From Chitinophagaceae bacterium (GTDB lineage Bacteria > Bacteroidota > Bacteroidia > Chitinophagales > Chitinophagaceae), in assembly GCA_027486835.1 (NCBI GenBank), contig JAIXOJ010000012.1:1-38331 (forward strand): a stretch of DNA of 38,331 nt, given 5' to 3'. The position numbers and the translations under genes are program-made. The notes beneath the pieces were generated by a model. That model was not told the origin of the DNA. It was given only the letters and a program-made list of their open reading frames with translations, and ran no database searches. Shown piece by piece: positions 27,001 to 34,779 of the stretch. The number at the start of each line of letters is the position of its first letter. The first letter of the stretch is position 1.

Positions 27001-30000
27001 CGTTGCAACCATTAGTGGTACCACTGTAACTATTATAGGTGCAGGAACTTCGACTATTACTGCTACGCAAGCTGCTAATGGTAGTTATACAAGTGGAACT
27101 GTAACAGCCGTATTGACGATAACTAATTGTGGAAATGTGGGTTCACCTAGCATTGTTATCACCTCTAGTAATCAATTTATTTATAGTGGCACAAGCGTAA
27201 CATTTACTGCTACAACAAAAAATATACAGGGTACTGCTAGTTACCAATGGAAAAAGAATGGTATTAATGTAGGAACCAACAGTTCTTCTTATACTGATAC
27301 ATCTTTGGTAAATAACGATTCCATTAAAGTTGTAGTAACTTCTAGCAATTCATGTGGTGTTGTTACGCTTACTAGCAATAGTATTACGGAGAGTGTTTGT
27401 ACAACTTTTAAAACTTCTGACATTGCTATCGTAACAAAATGTGATTTCTTTAAGAATTCAATTATTCTAAAGCCCTATGGAAATGGAGCGCTTTATGATG
27501 GTGCACCAATTTGGCAAGGGCTGGATGATGTTAAACGCCACTATCGTTTAGGTTGGGAACTCGGTAAATGGGTTTGTAGCATCATAGAATTAGGGGCTAC
27601 TAAGTATTTTACTAACTCTACTGGTTCACGTACATTTTTACCATCAACAGGATGGGTTAGAGGGCCAAGTGTGGGCTGTGATTCTAGCTTTACCCTAACA
27701 GGTGGGGTTGGTAGTTTGGTAACACCTACCCCAACTGTTAGTATAAGTGGTAATGCTATTGATTCATCAATTGTATCTCTTTCTGCAAGTGGCGGTAATA
27801 GCTATATATGGAGTGGCGGTTTAGATAGTCTTTCTGCTACAAACACTTTTAATACAAGTGGTACTTATACTGTTCGTGCAATTGGTACTAATGGTTGTAC
27901 GGCTATTGCAAGTCAGTTGGTGACCATAACACATCTTGGTCCGCTTAATTTACCACAAGTAAATACACAATCTGCTCCGTTTGTCTTAAAAGATCCAAAT
28001 TCACAAAGTCCTGGGTCATTTACCTATACAAGTAGTAACACTTCTGTTGCCACTATTAGTGGTAAAACTGTTACCATCATTGGAGAAGGAACATCAACTA
28101 TTACGGCTACACAAGCCGCAAGTGGTATTTATTCAAGCAATAGTGTCTCTGCGGTATTATCTGTGGTTAATTGTTTTAATGGAACTCCAGGTAATGTTGT
28201 TGTTTCTGGTTTTACTGGAAAGCAAATACCTGCAAATGGAACATATACTCCTAGTGGATTAGTTTCGGGTTATCAATCTTGGACACTTATGCTCAGTGCT
28301 AATGGTAAAGCTAAATCTATTATAGCTTATGAGTCAAAATCCAAATCTTGGGCACTTACATATTGGAGAGGTGATGGTTCATATTACAGAAGATTCAACG
28401 ATAATGCCTTTAATCCAAAGACTTTACCTTCTTCAGGTTGGTTTTATTGTACACTTTCAGGTGCAGTTGACAACTCAACTTTTGTTTATAGTACACCATC
28501 GGTAATTGCATCTATTACTGGCACACCAACATCTTGCAACAGCGTCAGCCTTATAGCAAGTGGTGGTTCAAAGTACATTTGGAGTGGTGGTTCGGATAGT
28601 CTTTCAAGTTCAAATACCTTCACCAAAAGTGGTACTTACACGGTGAGTGCCATAGCAGCAAATGGCTGTACGGGTACAGCTTCTAAAGTTGTGACTGTAA
28701 AACAACCCACTAAGGATACCATTACTCAAGTAGCAGTAGGTAGTTACTCTTGGCATGGTACAACTTACACCCAAAGTGGTACATATACCTTCGATACCAT
28801 CAATGCAGTAGGTTGTGATAGTTTGACAACCTTGAAGTTGTCGGTAACACCGATTATTATTCTTGATAATGCTGGTATTGGTACTAGCTATTCTTCCCCT
28901 GCATCTTTCTCTTTACGAAAATTGAGCAGCAACTATACAAACGCTGCCATTCAAGTACGTAGAAGTAGCGATGAATCCAAGAAAGACATAGGCTTTACGA
29001 GTAATGGAGATTTGGACACAGCCGCTCTTAAAAGCTTTGTGGGCACAAACGATGGTTTTGTATCTATCTGGTACGACCAAAGTGGTAATGGCAGAAATGC
29101 TACACAAGCAAACACTTACGAACAACCACAAATTGTTACGGCCGGAGTAGTTAATAGAAAAAACAATATACCTACGCTTATTTTTACAAATAATCAATAT
29201 CTTGCCACTCAAAGCTATACTGGTTATCCTGATGCCTTTACCTTGGCTATTGTAGCAGGCGTAAGTAGCGATGCAGGAAGTCAGGATTTTGGTGGAAAGA
29301 CTGGTCCTACTGATTCTAACATTCCGGGTCCATGGGACAATTGGGGTTCAACAGCGTATGTTGATAATGGAAGTAGCAATGGCGGTACCTACGAAGGTTT
29401 ACTTTCTTATGGTCTTACTTCAGGTCAAACCGCAGCAACAGGTTTCGCACAATGGACTTTTACGGCAAATAGTTCTATGGCAGCAGCCTATATTAATGGT
29501 GTTGCCAATGGTACAGGCGGTGCTTCAGGTTATGGAGATGCAGGTGCACCACTATTTATAGGTACAAGAAATGATCATGCTACCCAATTAAACGGTTGGA
29601 TGAGTGAATATATAACGTTGAATACCATATTTCCTGATACAATCAGACAAGCTTTGGAAGCCAATCAAGTGGGTTATTACTCAATAGCAATCGCACCTTC
29701 TATTGACGCTCTTTCATTGCCTACAGTAAATTCACAAGCTGCTCCTTTCATTTTAACAGACCCTAAATCTAACAGTGCAGGTTCATTTACCTATACAAGT
29801 AGCGATACAACGGTAGCAACTGTTAGCGGCAATACAGTAACTATTGTAGGGGGCGGTACTGCAACCATTACGGCTACACAAGCAGCTAATGGAGCTTATG
29901 CAAGTGGTAGTGTGTCAGCAGTTTTGACTGTTCAAAGTTGTAGTACCCCAATATATAATAATGTAACTATTCTAGGTAATAGTATTATTTCAGGAACTTA

Positions 30001-33000
30001 TGTATATAACGGACTTGTAGAAGGAAGAAATTCTTGGGTTTCTTCTGATAATGTACATATAATTGCCTATGATCCTTATGTTAACAATGGCTTTTGGAGT
30101 ATTTACGATGTGGGAGGTCATCCATTATATACTACTTCGGCGGTTAACAATACACAATCTGCTAGTCTTCCTACTGATGGTTGGATTTATCAATTTGGCG
30201 ATTACGAAACTTTTTCAATTTCTGGAGGTACAGCTACTGGTACTTCCTCTAAATTGGTAAATGCAGCCATTTCAGGTAATGCTAAGGGCTGTGAAAGTGT
30301 AATCCTTACTGCAAGTGGTGGCGACACCTACACATGGAGTGACGGAACAACAACTCCAGATATTACTATCTCTACTAGTGGTACATATCAAGTGAAGGTT
30401 AGCAATGCCACAGGCTGTAAGGATAGTGCTACTCAAGTGGTGGTGGTAAACCAACCAAATTATATTACAATCTATCAAGTAGCTATTGATAGCTTTACTT
30501 GGCATGGTACTACCTATACGGAATCAAATGCATATTACTTTGATACCTTAAATGCAGGTGGTTGTGACAGTACAACACAGTTGATTTTACAGATTAATCA
30601 TTTTGCTCCTGCTAGTTTCGGTTACAATACGCCTGATACCTTCACAGTTGGTAAACCTATTGCTACATTAAGTCCTTCACCAGTAGCTACAGGTACTTTA
30701 ACATCAATTGCCACAGGTTTCGGTAATCCACAAGGTATGGCTGTTGATGCAATAGGAAATGTATTTGTGGCGGATGCACAAAATAATCAGGTGAACAAGA
30801 TTGCACCTGATGGTACGGTTTCTACCATTGCCACAGGGTTCGATAATCCTCGATGTGTAGCAGTAGATACTTCTGGTAATGTGTATGTAACAAGCTTTGG
30901 CAGTGTTAGTAAGATTGCTACAGATGGTTTCATAACTCCTATAGGTTCTGGATATGCTACGCCGAATGCAATAAATATTGAAAACTACGATTCGGATGGA
31001 AGTCTAATTGTTGCTGATGCGTTGAATAGTGCAATTCATATAGTGGCACCTGATGGTAGCACAACCTCATCTATCACAACTTTCTCCAGTCCTCAATTTG
31101 TAACTACAGATGTGGTTGGTAATTTCTTTGTTGTTGATGGCAATGGTGGTTCAGATTTTGTGATCAAGATGAATCTGGCTAATAGCAATAAATTGGACAC
31201 TTTATGTAAACTAAATTTTGCGTCTATCACTGGTTTAGCAATAGATGCAGGAGATAATGTATATATAACAAGAAAAGATAAGCCGGTCGTAACTAAAATT
31301 ACTCCAAGTGGTGTTTCAAGTGACATTAGTTATCCAGGATTCTATCACCTTACTGGCATTACAGTAGATGCTGCTGGTAACATATATGTGGCTAATTGGG
31401 GCGATATACTCAAAGTTTCTGCTGATGGGGGTGTGGTTAGTAGTTATAGCATTATACCTGCATTACCAACTGGTTTAGACTTTAACACCAACACTGGTGT
31501 AATAAGTGGAACACCAACAGTGGCAAATGCTGCAACTGATTACACGGTTACTGCAAGTAATGGTAGTGGTAGTGCTACTTCAGTTGTAAATATTACGGTA
31601 AATGAAGCTTGTTCGCCCACAACAGCTAGGATCTTTGTTACCGCTTGTGGAAGCTACACTTGGCATGGAAAAACTTATACCAATACCAACCCTTTCCCTA
31701 CGCTTCAAAATTATACTTTTGATACTACCAATGCTGCTGGTTGCGATAGCTTAACTACTTTGTTTTTGACGCTCAATCAATTGCCCAACCCTACAATTAG
31801 TGTCATCAATACTCAGTGTGGTGCAACAACGTTGGAAGTGTTTTCCTTTGGAAAAAACAAGTATAACTGGAATGGAGGTTCTACTCCAACCAGTTTGGAC
31901 AATACCTTTAGTAGTGGAGGTACAGCTAAGGTGGTCTTAACCAATTCATTTGGTTGTGTTGATAGTGCCAGTTTTACATTTAGTGTAATTCAACCATCTA
32001 CAGCAACACTTTCAGCTTCAGCTTGTGGTAGCTATACTTGGTATGGTACTACTTACAGCACCAGCGGTACTTACACCAAAACAGGCTTGACCAATGCAGC
32101 AGGATGTGACAGCACGGCAACTTTGGAATTGACCATTACGCCTTGCACCAACACTTGGACAGGCGTTACCTCCACCGATTGGAACAATGCCAGCAACTGG
32201 AGTGCAGGTGTAGTACCTACAGCATCTACAGATGCCATCATTGCCAATAACGTTCGCAAACCAGTGGTTAACAGCACGGCCAATGTGAAAAACCTGACCA
32301 TCGGCATCGGGGCTTCGCTCACTGTTAGCGGTACACTGAACGTATCGGGAAATTGGGTAAACAACGGAGTGCCTGCCCTCTCCGGCAATGGCACCGTAGT
32401 ATTGCAAAGCAGCACAGCGGCAACCTTGAGCGGTTACACCCTGTTCAACAACTTAGAGGTAGCGGGCAATTACTCCGTAGGGCCTTTAGCAGCAGATAAC
32501 TTATTGGTAGATAGCATTGCGGTTACGGGCATCTTGAAAAAAACCAGCGGTACTTTAACTACCAACGGCAAAGTGACCTTGAAATCGACTGCCAGCAAAA
32601 CGGCATTGATTCAAGAGGGTGGCGGTACACTAAGCGGTAAAATAAACATGGAAAGATACATTGGCGGCGCAAATGGTTACCACCACATCAGCAGCCCAGT
32701 AACCAACAATACTGTGGGCAATTGGGGTAAATATTTCTCCATTGTGGGTGTAAACAACATCGCAACCAGCGCAGCAGGTAGCAAAATAGCCACCCTACAA
32801 GAGTATCGAGAAAGTTCAAACAAGAAATCTATTTTAGATTCTGGGTTCTACCATTTCACCAATCCATCGGCTATTACCACGAGTGGTAAAGGCTTAACGG
32901 CTTGGTTGGCCAGAGTTCCAGCCACTTTGGTAAGTACTGGTACACCAGCCAATGGCAACATCAACGTATCCGTAACTTTTGCTGCAACCAACGCCACTAC

Positions 33001-33937
33001 CAAGGGTTGGAATTTGATTGGCAACCCTTATCCATCACCCATTAGTTGGAGTGCATTGCGCAGCCTCAACCCAGGCGTTTGGGGCGATCAAGCTTGCTAC
33101 ATCTGGAAAGCTACCAGCGGAGTAAACGGTCAATGGCAGACTTATAACGGTACGGTAGGTACTAACGGTGTGGGCAATGTGATTGCTTCTACCCAAGGGT
33201 TTTTTGTATTGGTCAACCAATCCACCAACATTACGTTCAACAACAGCATCCGCACTGCTGATTTGAACCCTACTTTCTTCAGTACTGGACAGCTTAAACA
33301 GTTGCGTTTACAAATCGTAAACCCAGCCAACTTAGCGGAAACTGACGAAGTGGTGGCCTACACCAAAGCGGGAATTGCTACACCAGTTGCATCAGTAAAA
33401 CCTCCAATGCCAGCAGAAGCTACCAATGCAAGTTTGTCATTCGTACATGAAGGCAAGCAAGCAGCTATCGAAGCATTAGCTGATTTCAAAGCAGGTGATG
33501 AGTTGGCCTTGAATGTTAGTACGCCAGTTGCAGGTGTGTATCTCTTGAAAGTAGGCGAGTACAACAACAATTTACCTGCTTACTTGAAAGATGCCAAAAC
33601 GGGTAACTATACCGAGTTGAAAGCAGGTGCTGAAATAGCGATTGCTACAGAAGCAACTACTAGCAACACGCGCTACAGTGTAGTGTTTGGTCGCCCCGCC
33701 GCAGCCGTGGCAGCCAACAACGCCTACAAAGTGTTTACAGCTAAAAAAACTATCCAAGTAACCAACGCAGTTGCAGTGAGCAATGCCAAAGTGGTAGTGT
33801 ATAACACCCTTGGCCAGCAAATAGCTACAGCTACGATGAACGGAACTCGCCTAAGCATCCCCGTAAGTGCATCAAATAATGCAACTTATGTGGTGAAGAT
33901 TGCTTGTGAAACAGTGGCGAAAGTGATTGTGCCTTAA
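21014..33937 (+). CDS. giant modular secreted adhesin-like protein, T9SS type A-like tail
   Basis: 4307 residues in one uninterrupted frame. Signal peptide 1-30 (GRNEIKA|Q), Gln31 first mature residue. Modules: GH54 arabinofuranosidase-like domains (about 32-305, 399-670, 2618-2890); Ig-like units with TPTYQW cores; a LamG-type domain (about 858-1000); five copies of an unnamed ~100-residue 'NG...W...P-x-x-GW' module; four Big_2-like units (SAPF...ATISG...ITATQAANG); several TWHGTTY...GCDS repeats; an NHL propeller (about 3225-3475) set inside an Ig-like domain; and a C-terminal block (about 3715-4307) ending in a weak type A sorting tail (VVVYNTLGQQIATA...ISVPVSA-like). Composition is rich in Ser, Thr, Asn, Gly and poor in charge, as in exported surface proteins. 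Probably an adhesin or glycan-binding scaffold; enzymatic activity is not supported. Divergent from the sensor kinase operon. Confidence 0.93.
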   Translation: MKMIQQFSKPIALLTLLLGCLFIGRNEIKAQNTLDKLGLSSSYVSPASFSLRKLSSDYAGNAIKVRRSSDNTTQDIGFTSNGDLDTASLKTFVGANNGFVTIWYDQSGNARNATQATTTLQPQIVAAGVVNRKNNVPTLVFAAQYLTTPSFTGYPSAFSLAIAAGVSTNTGSQDFGAKSNSNIPAPWDFLGTASSSNGVLGNGTNYTGLLSYSLNTGINATTGFAQWVFTGSSSSSSAYINGAANGSGGASGYTDVGTPLVIGSRGDHLTQLNGWMSEYVTLNSVLSATDRATVVTNQTAYTINKAISFTTQPSTTNLIVNAYTNPTPLTVAATGGTYTYQWYANTAASNVGGTIMTGYQSSSLYLPTTTAGVQYYYCVVGNGYGYATSNVSGSVTVLNNMASLGLDNTLVSPAAFSLRQLGNVYKGSAIQVRRSSDNTTANIGFTGSGDLDTTALKTFVGSGNGFVSIWYDQSGFDRHATQATTTLQPQIVTSGVVNRKNNVPTLVFASQWLSTPSFTGYPTAFSLAIVAGVSSNIGYQDFGGKTGLTDKNTPGPWDNTNSTAGVDNGNSNGQKYTGLLTYTLTNGQTAATGFAQWIYTANSAGAAAYINGTTNGSGGSSAYGDAGAPLYIGTRGDIVTQLNGWMSEYVTLNTVLSSADKANVENKQGAYYLIITKQPSAIAQSVCLGGTVTDLSVSTLSNIGYQWYSNTVASNVGGTLIAGATSNTYSPVVTNVGTLYYYCVVTSSSGSNTSSVSGAITVTANVTPSVTISANTTNIISGTSVTFTATPTNGGAAPTYQWQKGGTNISGATAATYTYAPLNGDVITCILTANNSCQTVAKDTSNPITVTVSTPTPSNALNVNAANSYIAVPYNASFIMPNHTVELWIKPTYSSLAYNVCLVANRNASSANWAYHINGTYTALLYWNGSKLLTYNYTFSTNTWYHVAFVQSGTSLTAYVNGTSIGVQTVSPSGTTGYPLTIGGDLANEAFIGNIQDVRIWNKALTSTEIGTYQCPLSLPQTGLLAYYPLNQGTASGSNAAITTAIDVTGNGYNGTLTNFALSGSTSNWVAANGGFGPSVTIAAVPAGAICSGTAVTYTATPTNGGTAPTYQWFNGSTAISGATATTYTYTPTNNDSISVLLTNTTTCAVPATATSAVTVASVTTGTPFTPSVSIVTSNQFISAGTSVTFTANAANVQGTPSYQWKKNGTNVGSNSATYTDGALANNDAISVVVTSSNPCALATATSNSIVESVCPVYTPSNITTSGSSCSAFSGQTLAPNGTLNGAPKWTYTGSFTFNLYWDGTKWLYAQSGYSVGYYNTNGSITNLPSTGWIYNGGGNCSGSLILSGSVGSLTTALPTAIISGTATACGTVSLTASGGSSYIWNGGSDSLAALNTFTNSGTYMVRAIAANGCTATTSKVVTISPQVTPSVSIVASQSGAINTGTSVTFTASPTNGGTTPTYKWIKSGFYIVGATSSTYTYSPANGDLISVEMTANNSCQTVATVVSNTLTETVNAIAPTFGTLSLPAVSNQSAPFTLSDPTSNSAGAFTYTVSNTSVATITGNTVSIVGVGTATITATQAANGNYTSGTVTSLLTVQSCSYVPTSIVATGAGCSWANLTYFPTGLKNGVQSWGSQGALSIYWDGSKWVYSFSGTVYFQNTTGSATFFPSTGWTATPIAGCSAPTLFTGGVGSLGNLVTASISGTATACDIVTLTASGGTSYSWNGGNNGTTSATNDFTKPGTNTYKVVVSNAIGCKDSASQVVTILGPSVTPQVSMYPTPGNIICGGTSVTFATNKVYGGTAPTYNFKVNGISVQNSAATTYTSSNFNDGDVVSCELTANNTCQTTATATSNTIPMTVTPNVTPTISIVANSTFPITAGNSVTFTATPTNGGTAPTYQWLKNGSNISGATALTYTYSPANGDIISVLITNTTTCSNNKTVQSNEITASVLASVTNPTIGTLSLPTVTTQSAPFTLTAPTSNSAGTFTYTSSNTAVATISGTTVTIIGAGTSTITATQAANGSYTSGTVTAVLTITNCGNVGSPSIVITSSNQFIYSGTSVTFTATTKNIQGTASYQWKKNGINVGTNSSSYTDTSLVNNDSIKVVVTSSNSCGVVTLTSNSITESVCTTFKTSDIAIVTKCDFFKNSIILKPYGNGALYDGAPIWQGLDDVKRHYRLGWELGKWVCSIIELGATKYFTNSTGSRTFLPSTGWVRGPSVGCDSSFTLTGGVGSLVTPTPTVSISGNAIDSSIVSLSASGGNSYIWSGGLDSLSATNTFNTSGTYTVRAIGTNGCTAIASQLVTITHLGPLNLPQVNTQSAPFVLKDPNSQSPGSFTYTSSNTSVATISGKTVTIIGEGTSTITATQAASGIYSSNSVSAVLSVVNCFNGTPGNVVVSGFTGKQIPANGTYTPSGLVSGYQSWTLMLSANGKAKSIIAYESKSKSWALTYWRGDGSYYRRFNDNAFNPKTLPSSGWFYCTLSGAVDNSTFVYSTPSVIASITGTPTSCNSVSLIASGGSKYIWSGGSDSLSSSNTFTKSGTYTVSAIAANGCTGTASKVVTVKQPTKDTITQVAVGSYSWHGTTYTQSGTYTFDTINAVGCDSLTTLKLSVTPIIILDNAGIGTSYSSPASFSLRKLSSNYTNAAIQVRRSSDESKKDIGFTSNGDLDTAALKSFVGTNDGFVSIWYDQSGNGRNATQANTYEQPQIVTAGVVNRKNNIPTLIFTNNQYLATQSYTGYPDAFTLAIVAGVSSDAGSQDFGGKTGPTDSNIPGPWDNWGSTAYVDNGSSNGGTYEGLLSYGLTSGQTAATGFAQWTFTANSSMAAAYINGVANGTGGASGYGDAGAPLFIGTRNDHATQLNGWMSEYITLNTIFPDTIRQALEANQVGYYSIAIAPSIDALSLPTVNSQAAPFILTDPKSNSAGSFTYTSSDTTVATVSGNTVTIVGGGTATITATQAANGAYASGSVSAVLTVQSCSTPIYNNVTILGNSIISGTYVYNGLVEGRNSWVSSDNVHIIAYDPYVNNGFWSIYDVGGHPLYTTSAVNNTQSASLPTDGWIYQFGDYETFSISGGTATGTSSKLVNAAISGNAKGCESVILTASGGDTYTWSDGTTTPDITISTSGTYQVKVSNATGCKDSATQVVVVNQPNYITIYQVAIDSFTWHGTTYTESNAYYFDTLNAGGCDSTTQLILQINHFAPASFGYNTPDTFTVGKPIATLSPSPVATGTLTSIATGFGNPQGMAVDAIGNVFVADAQNNQVNKIAPDGTVSTIATGFDNPRCVAVDTSGNVYVTSFGSVSKIATDGFITPIGSGYATPNAINIENYDSDGSLIVADALNSAIHIVAPDGSTTSSITTFSSPQFVTTDVVGNFFVVDGNGGSDFVIKMNLANSNKLDTLCKLNFASITGLAIDAGDNVYITRKDKPVVTKITPSGVSSDISYPGFYHLTGITVDAAGNIYVANWGDILKVSADGGVVSSYSIIPALPTGLDFNTNTGVISGTPTVANAATDYTVTASNGSGSATSVVNITVNEACSPTTARIFVTACGSYTWHGKTYTNTNPFPTLQNYTFDTTNAAGCDSLTTLFLTLNQLPNPTISVINTQCGATTLEVFSFGKNKYNWNGGSTPTSLDNTFSSGGTAKVVLTNSFGCVDSASFTFSVIQPSTATLSASACGSYTWYGTTYSTSGTYTKTGLTNAAGCDSTATLELTITPCTNTWTGVTSTDWNNASNWSAGVVPTASTDAIIANNVRKPVVNSTANVKNLTIGIGASLTVSGTLNVSGNWVNNGVPALSGNGTVVLQSSTAATLSGYTLFNNLEVAGNYSVGPLAADNLLVDSIAVTGILKKTSGTLTTNGKVTLKSTASKTALIQEGGGTLSGKINMERYIGGANGYHHISSPVTNNTVGNWGKYFSIVGVNNIATSAAGSKIATLQEYRESSNKKSILDSGFYHFTNPSAITTSGKGLTAWLARVPATLVSTGTPANGNINVSVTFAATNATTKGWNLIGNPYPSPISWSALRSLNPGVWGDQACYIWKATSGVNGQWQTYNGTVGTNGVGNVIASTQGFFVLVNQSTNITFNNSIRTADLNPTFFSTGQLKQLRLQIVNPANLAETDEVVAYTKAGIATPVASVKPPMPAEATNASLSFVHEGKQAAIEALADFKAGDELALNVSTPVAGVYLLKVGEYNNNLPAYLKDAKTGNYTELKAGAEIAIATEATTSNTRYSVVFGRPAAAVAANNAYKVFTAKKTIQVTNAVAVSNAKVVVYNTLGQQIATATMNGTRLSIPVSASNNATYVVKIACETVAKVIVP
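21107..21928 (+). repeat. GH54-like domain, copy 1
   Basis: Encodes FSLRKLSSDY, VRRSSDNTTQDIGFTSNGDL, WYDQSGNARNATQA, GVVNRKNNVPTL and LNGWMSEYVTL. These mirror the catalytic beta-sandwich of GH54 alpha-L-arabinofuranosidase B (VRRSSDGTT..DI and IYDQSG...LTQA). I do not see the vicinal Cys-Cys of the true enzyme, so binding or structure is likelier than catalysis. Confidence 0.72.
22208..23025 (+). repeat. GH54-like domain, copy 2
   Basis: Same domain as copy 1 with FSLRQLGNVY, VRRSSDNTTANIGFTGSGDL, WYDQSGFDRHATQA and LNGWMSEYVTL. Long DNA stretches match copy 1 (for example the segments encoding TTTLQPQIV and VNRKNNVPTLVFA), so the two arose by duplication within the gene. Confidence 0.75.
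28865..29680 (+). repeat. GH54-like domain, copy 3
   Basis: FSLRKLSSNY, VRRSSDESKKDIGFTSNGDL, WYDQSGNGRNATQA, VNRKNNIPTL and LNGWMSEYITL. More distant from copies 1 and 2 in both protein and codon choice and placed nearly 6 kb downstream, between a GCDS repeat and a Big_2-like unit. Confidence 0.74.
30697..31440 (+). other. NHL beta-propeller segment within the giant gene
   Basis: About 245 residues of NHL-type repeats: GNPQGMAVDAIGNVFVADA, DNPRCVAVDTSGNVYVTS, TGLAIDAGDNVYITR, and TGITVDAAGNIYVANWG, separated by V-x-K-I-x-P-D-G turns. The preceding ~30 residues (FGYNTPDTFTVGKPIATL) and the following ~55 (SIIPALPTGLDFNTNTGVIS, GTPT) look like the two halves of one He_PIG Ig-like domain. Confidence 0.78.
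33008..33640 (+). repeat. C-terminal duplicated segment, left copy
   Basis: Aligns without gaps at a constant offset of 4691 bp to 37699-38331 in the next gene. I estimate about 90 per cent identity by eye. Encodes GWNLIGNPYPSPISWSALRS through KTGNYTELKAGAEIA. Confidence 0.93.
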
Positions 33938-33980
33938 TAGCCCAACCTTATTTTTGAAACCTTATATGTTTTTCCCAACT

Positions 33981-34019
33981 AAAGGCTGTTACCCCTAGAC
34001 AGGTAACAGCCTTTTTTTT
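33981..34019 (+). terminator. intrinsic terminator after the giant gene
   Basis: Perfect 13-bp stem (AAAGGCTGTTACC at 33981-33993 with 34002-34014), 8-nt loop, T-run to 34019. It lies 44 nt past the stop and separates the two adhesin genes. Confidence 0.93.
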
Positions 34020-34779
34020 GCTGCAACCATTTTGTAGTGCTTTAAGTGAGCATCCTTCCTTAACGAAATCTCCCAAAAACGCCACTTCTTCGACAAATCA
34101 TTTGATTTGCGACACCTCAAAAAAAGCAACATCACCTACAAACCCAATCCCCCCTCCCAGTTCCAATAGGTAAAGGGATGAAATCCCAAGTATCTTTTTA
34201 GGCGAGTTGCGCTTCACTCACTTTCCCCCCAGCACTGGCCAAACTTGCCACGCTGACTCATTTTTTATCACCCCCACCCTCCCTCTTTTCCTTAAAAACC
34301 ATAGCCTGTTAGCAAAAATGTCCCAAATGGCCTACAAGATTGTCCAGAATGACCCTAATGTTTTTAATTATTTTACTACATATTTGCAGCACCAAAAAAT
34401 TACAAATAGTTGCTTTGTTTATTGAGCCTTACTTCATCGCAAAGAGTATGTCAAAGTCCCTTTTTACATCACTCGTACCTCTATATAGGTGTACTCCTTT
34501 TTTTAAATGCACTTGAAACTGCTTAGCCCAACCTTGATTGTTTAAAAGCTGTAAGCCGTTGTAGCCTCATGTACACAATTTGAGTTATTTATCATTATTT
34601 ATCAAACCAAACCAAACCAAATCAACCATTATGATTATCGATACTTCATAGCCACCGATCATTTCCATAACTTTTAACCTATCACTTAATGCAATTTAAT
34701 CAACCATTAATCTTTTTTGCCACCTAAATAAATTCCCCTTTTGTTGGCGAACTTTTTTATAATCATAAATAAAACTATT
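34020..34779. other. long gene-free interval between the two adhesin genes
   Basis: About 760 bp. One open frame (34207-34425 +) has no recognisable domain and poor composition for a gene. A short run of the 5-mer CAAAC occurs at about 34603-34620. No clear TAnnTTTG box or hairpin was found near the next ATG. Confidence 0.5.

Noticed and set aside
34207-34425. 72-codon open frame between the adhesins
   Set aside because: Irregular composition, no domain and no promoter box.
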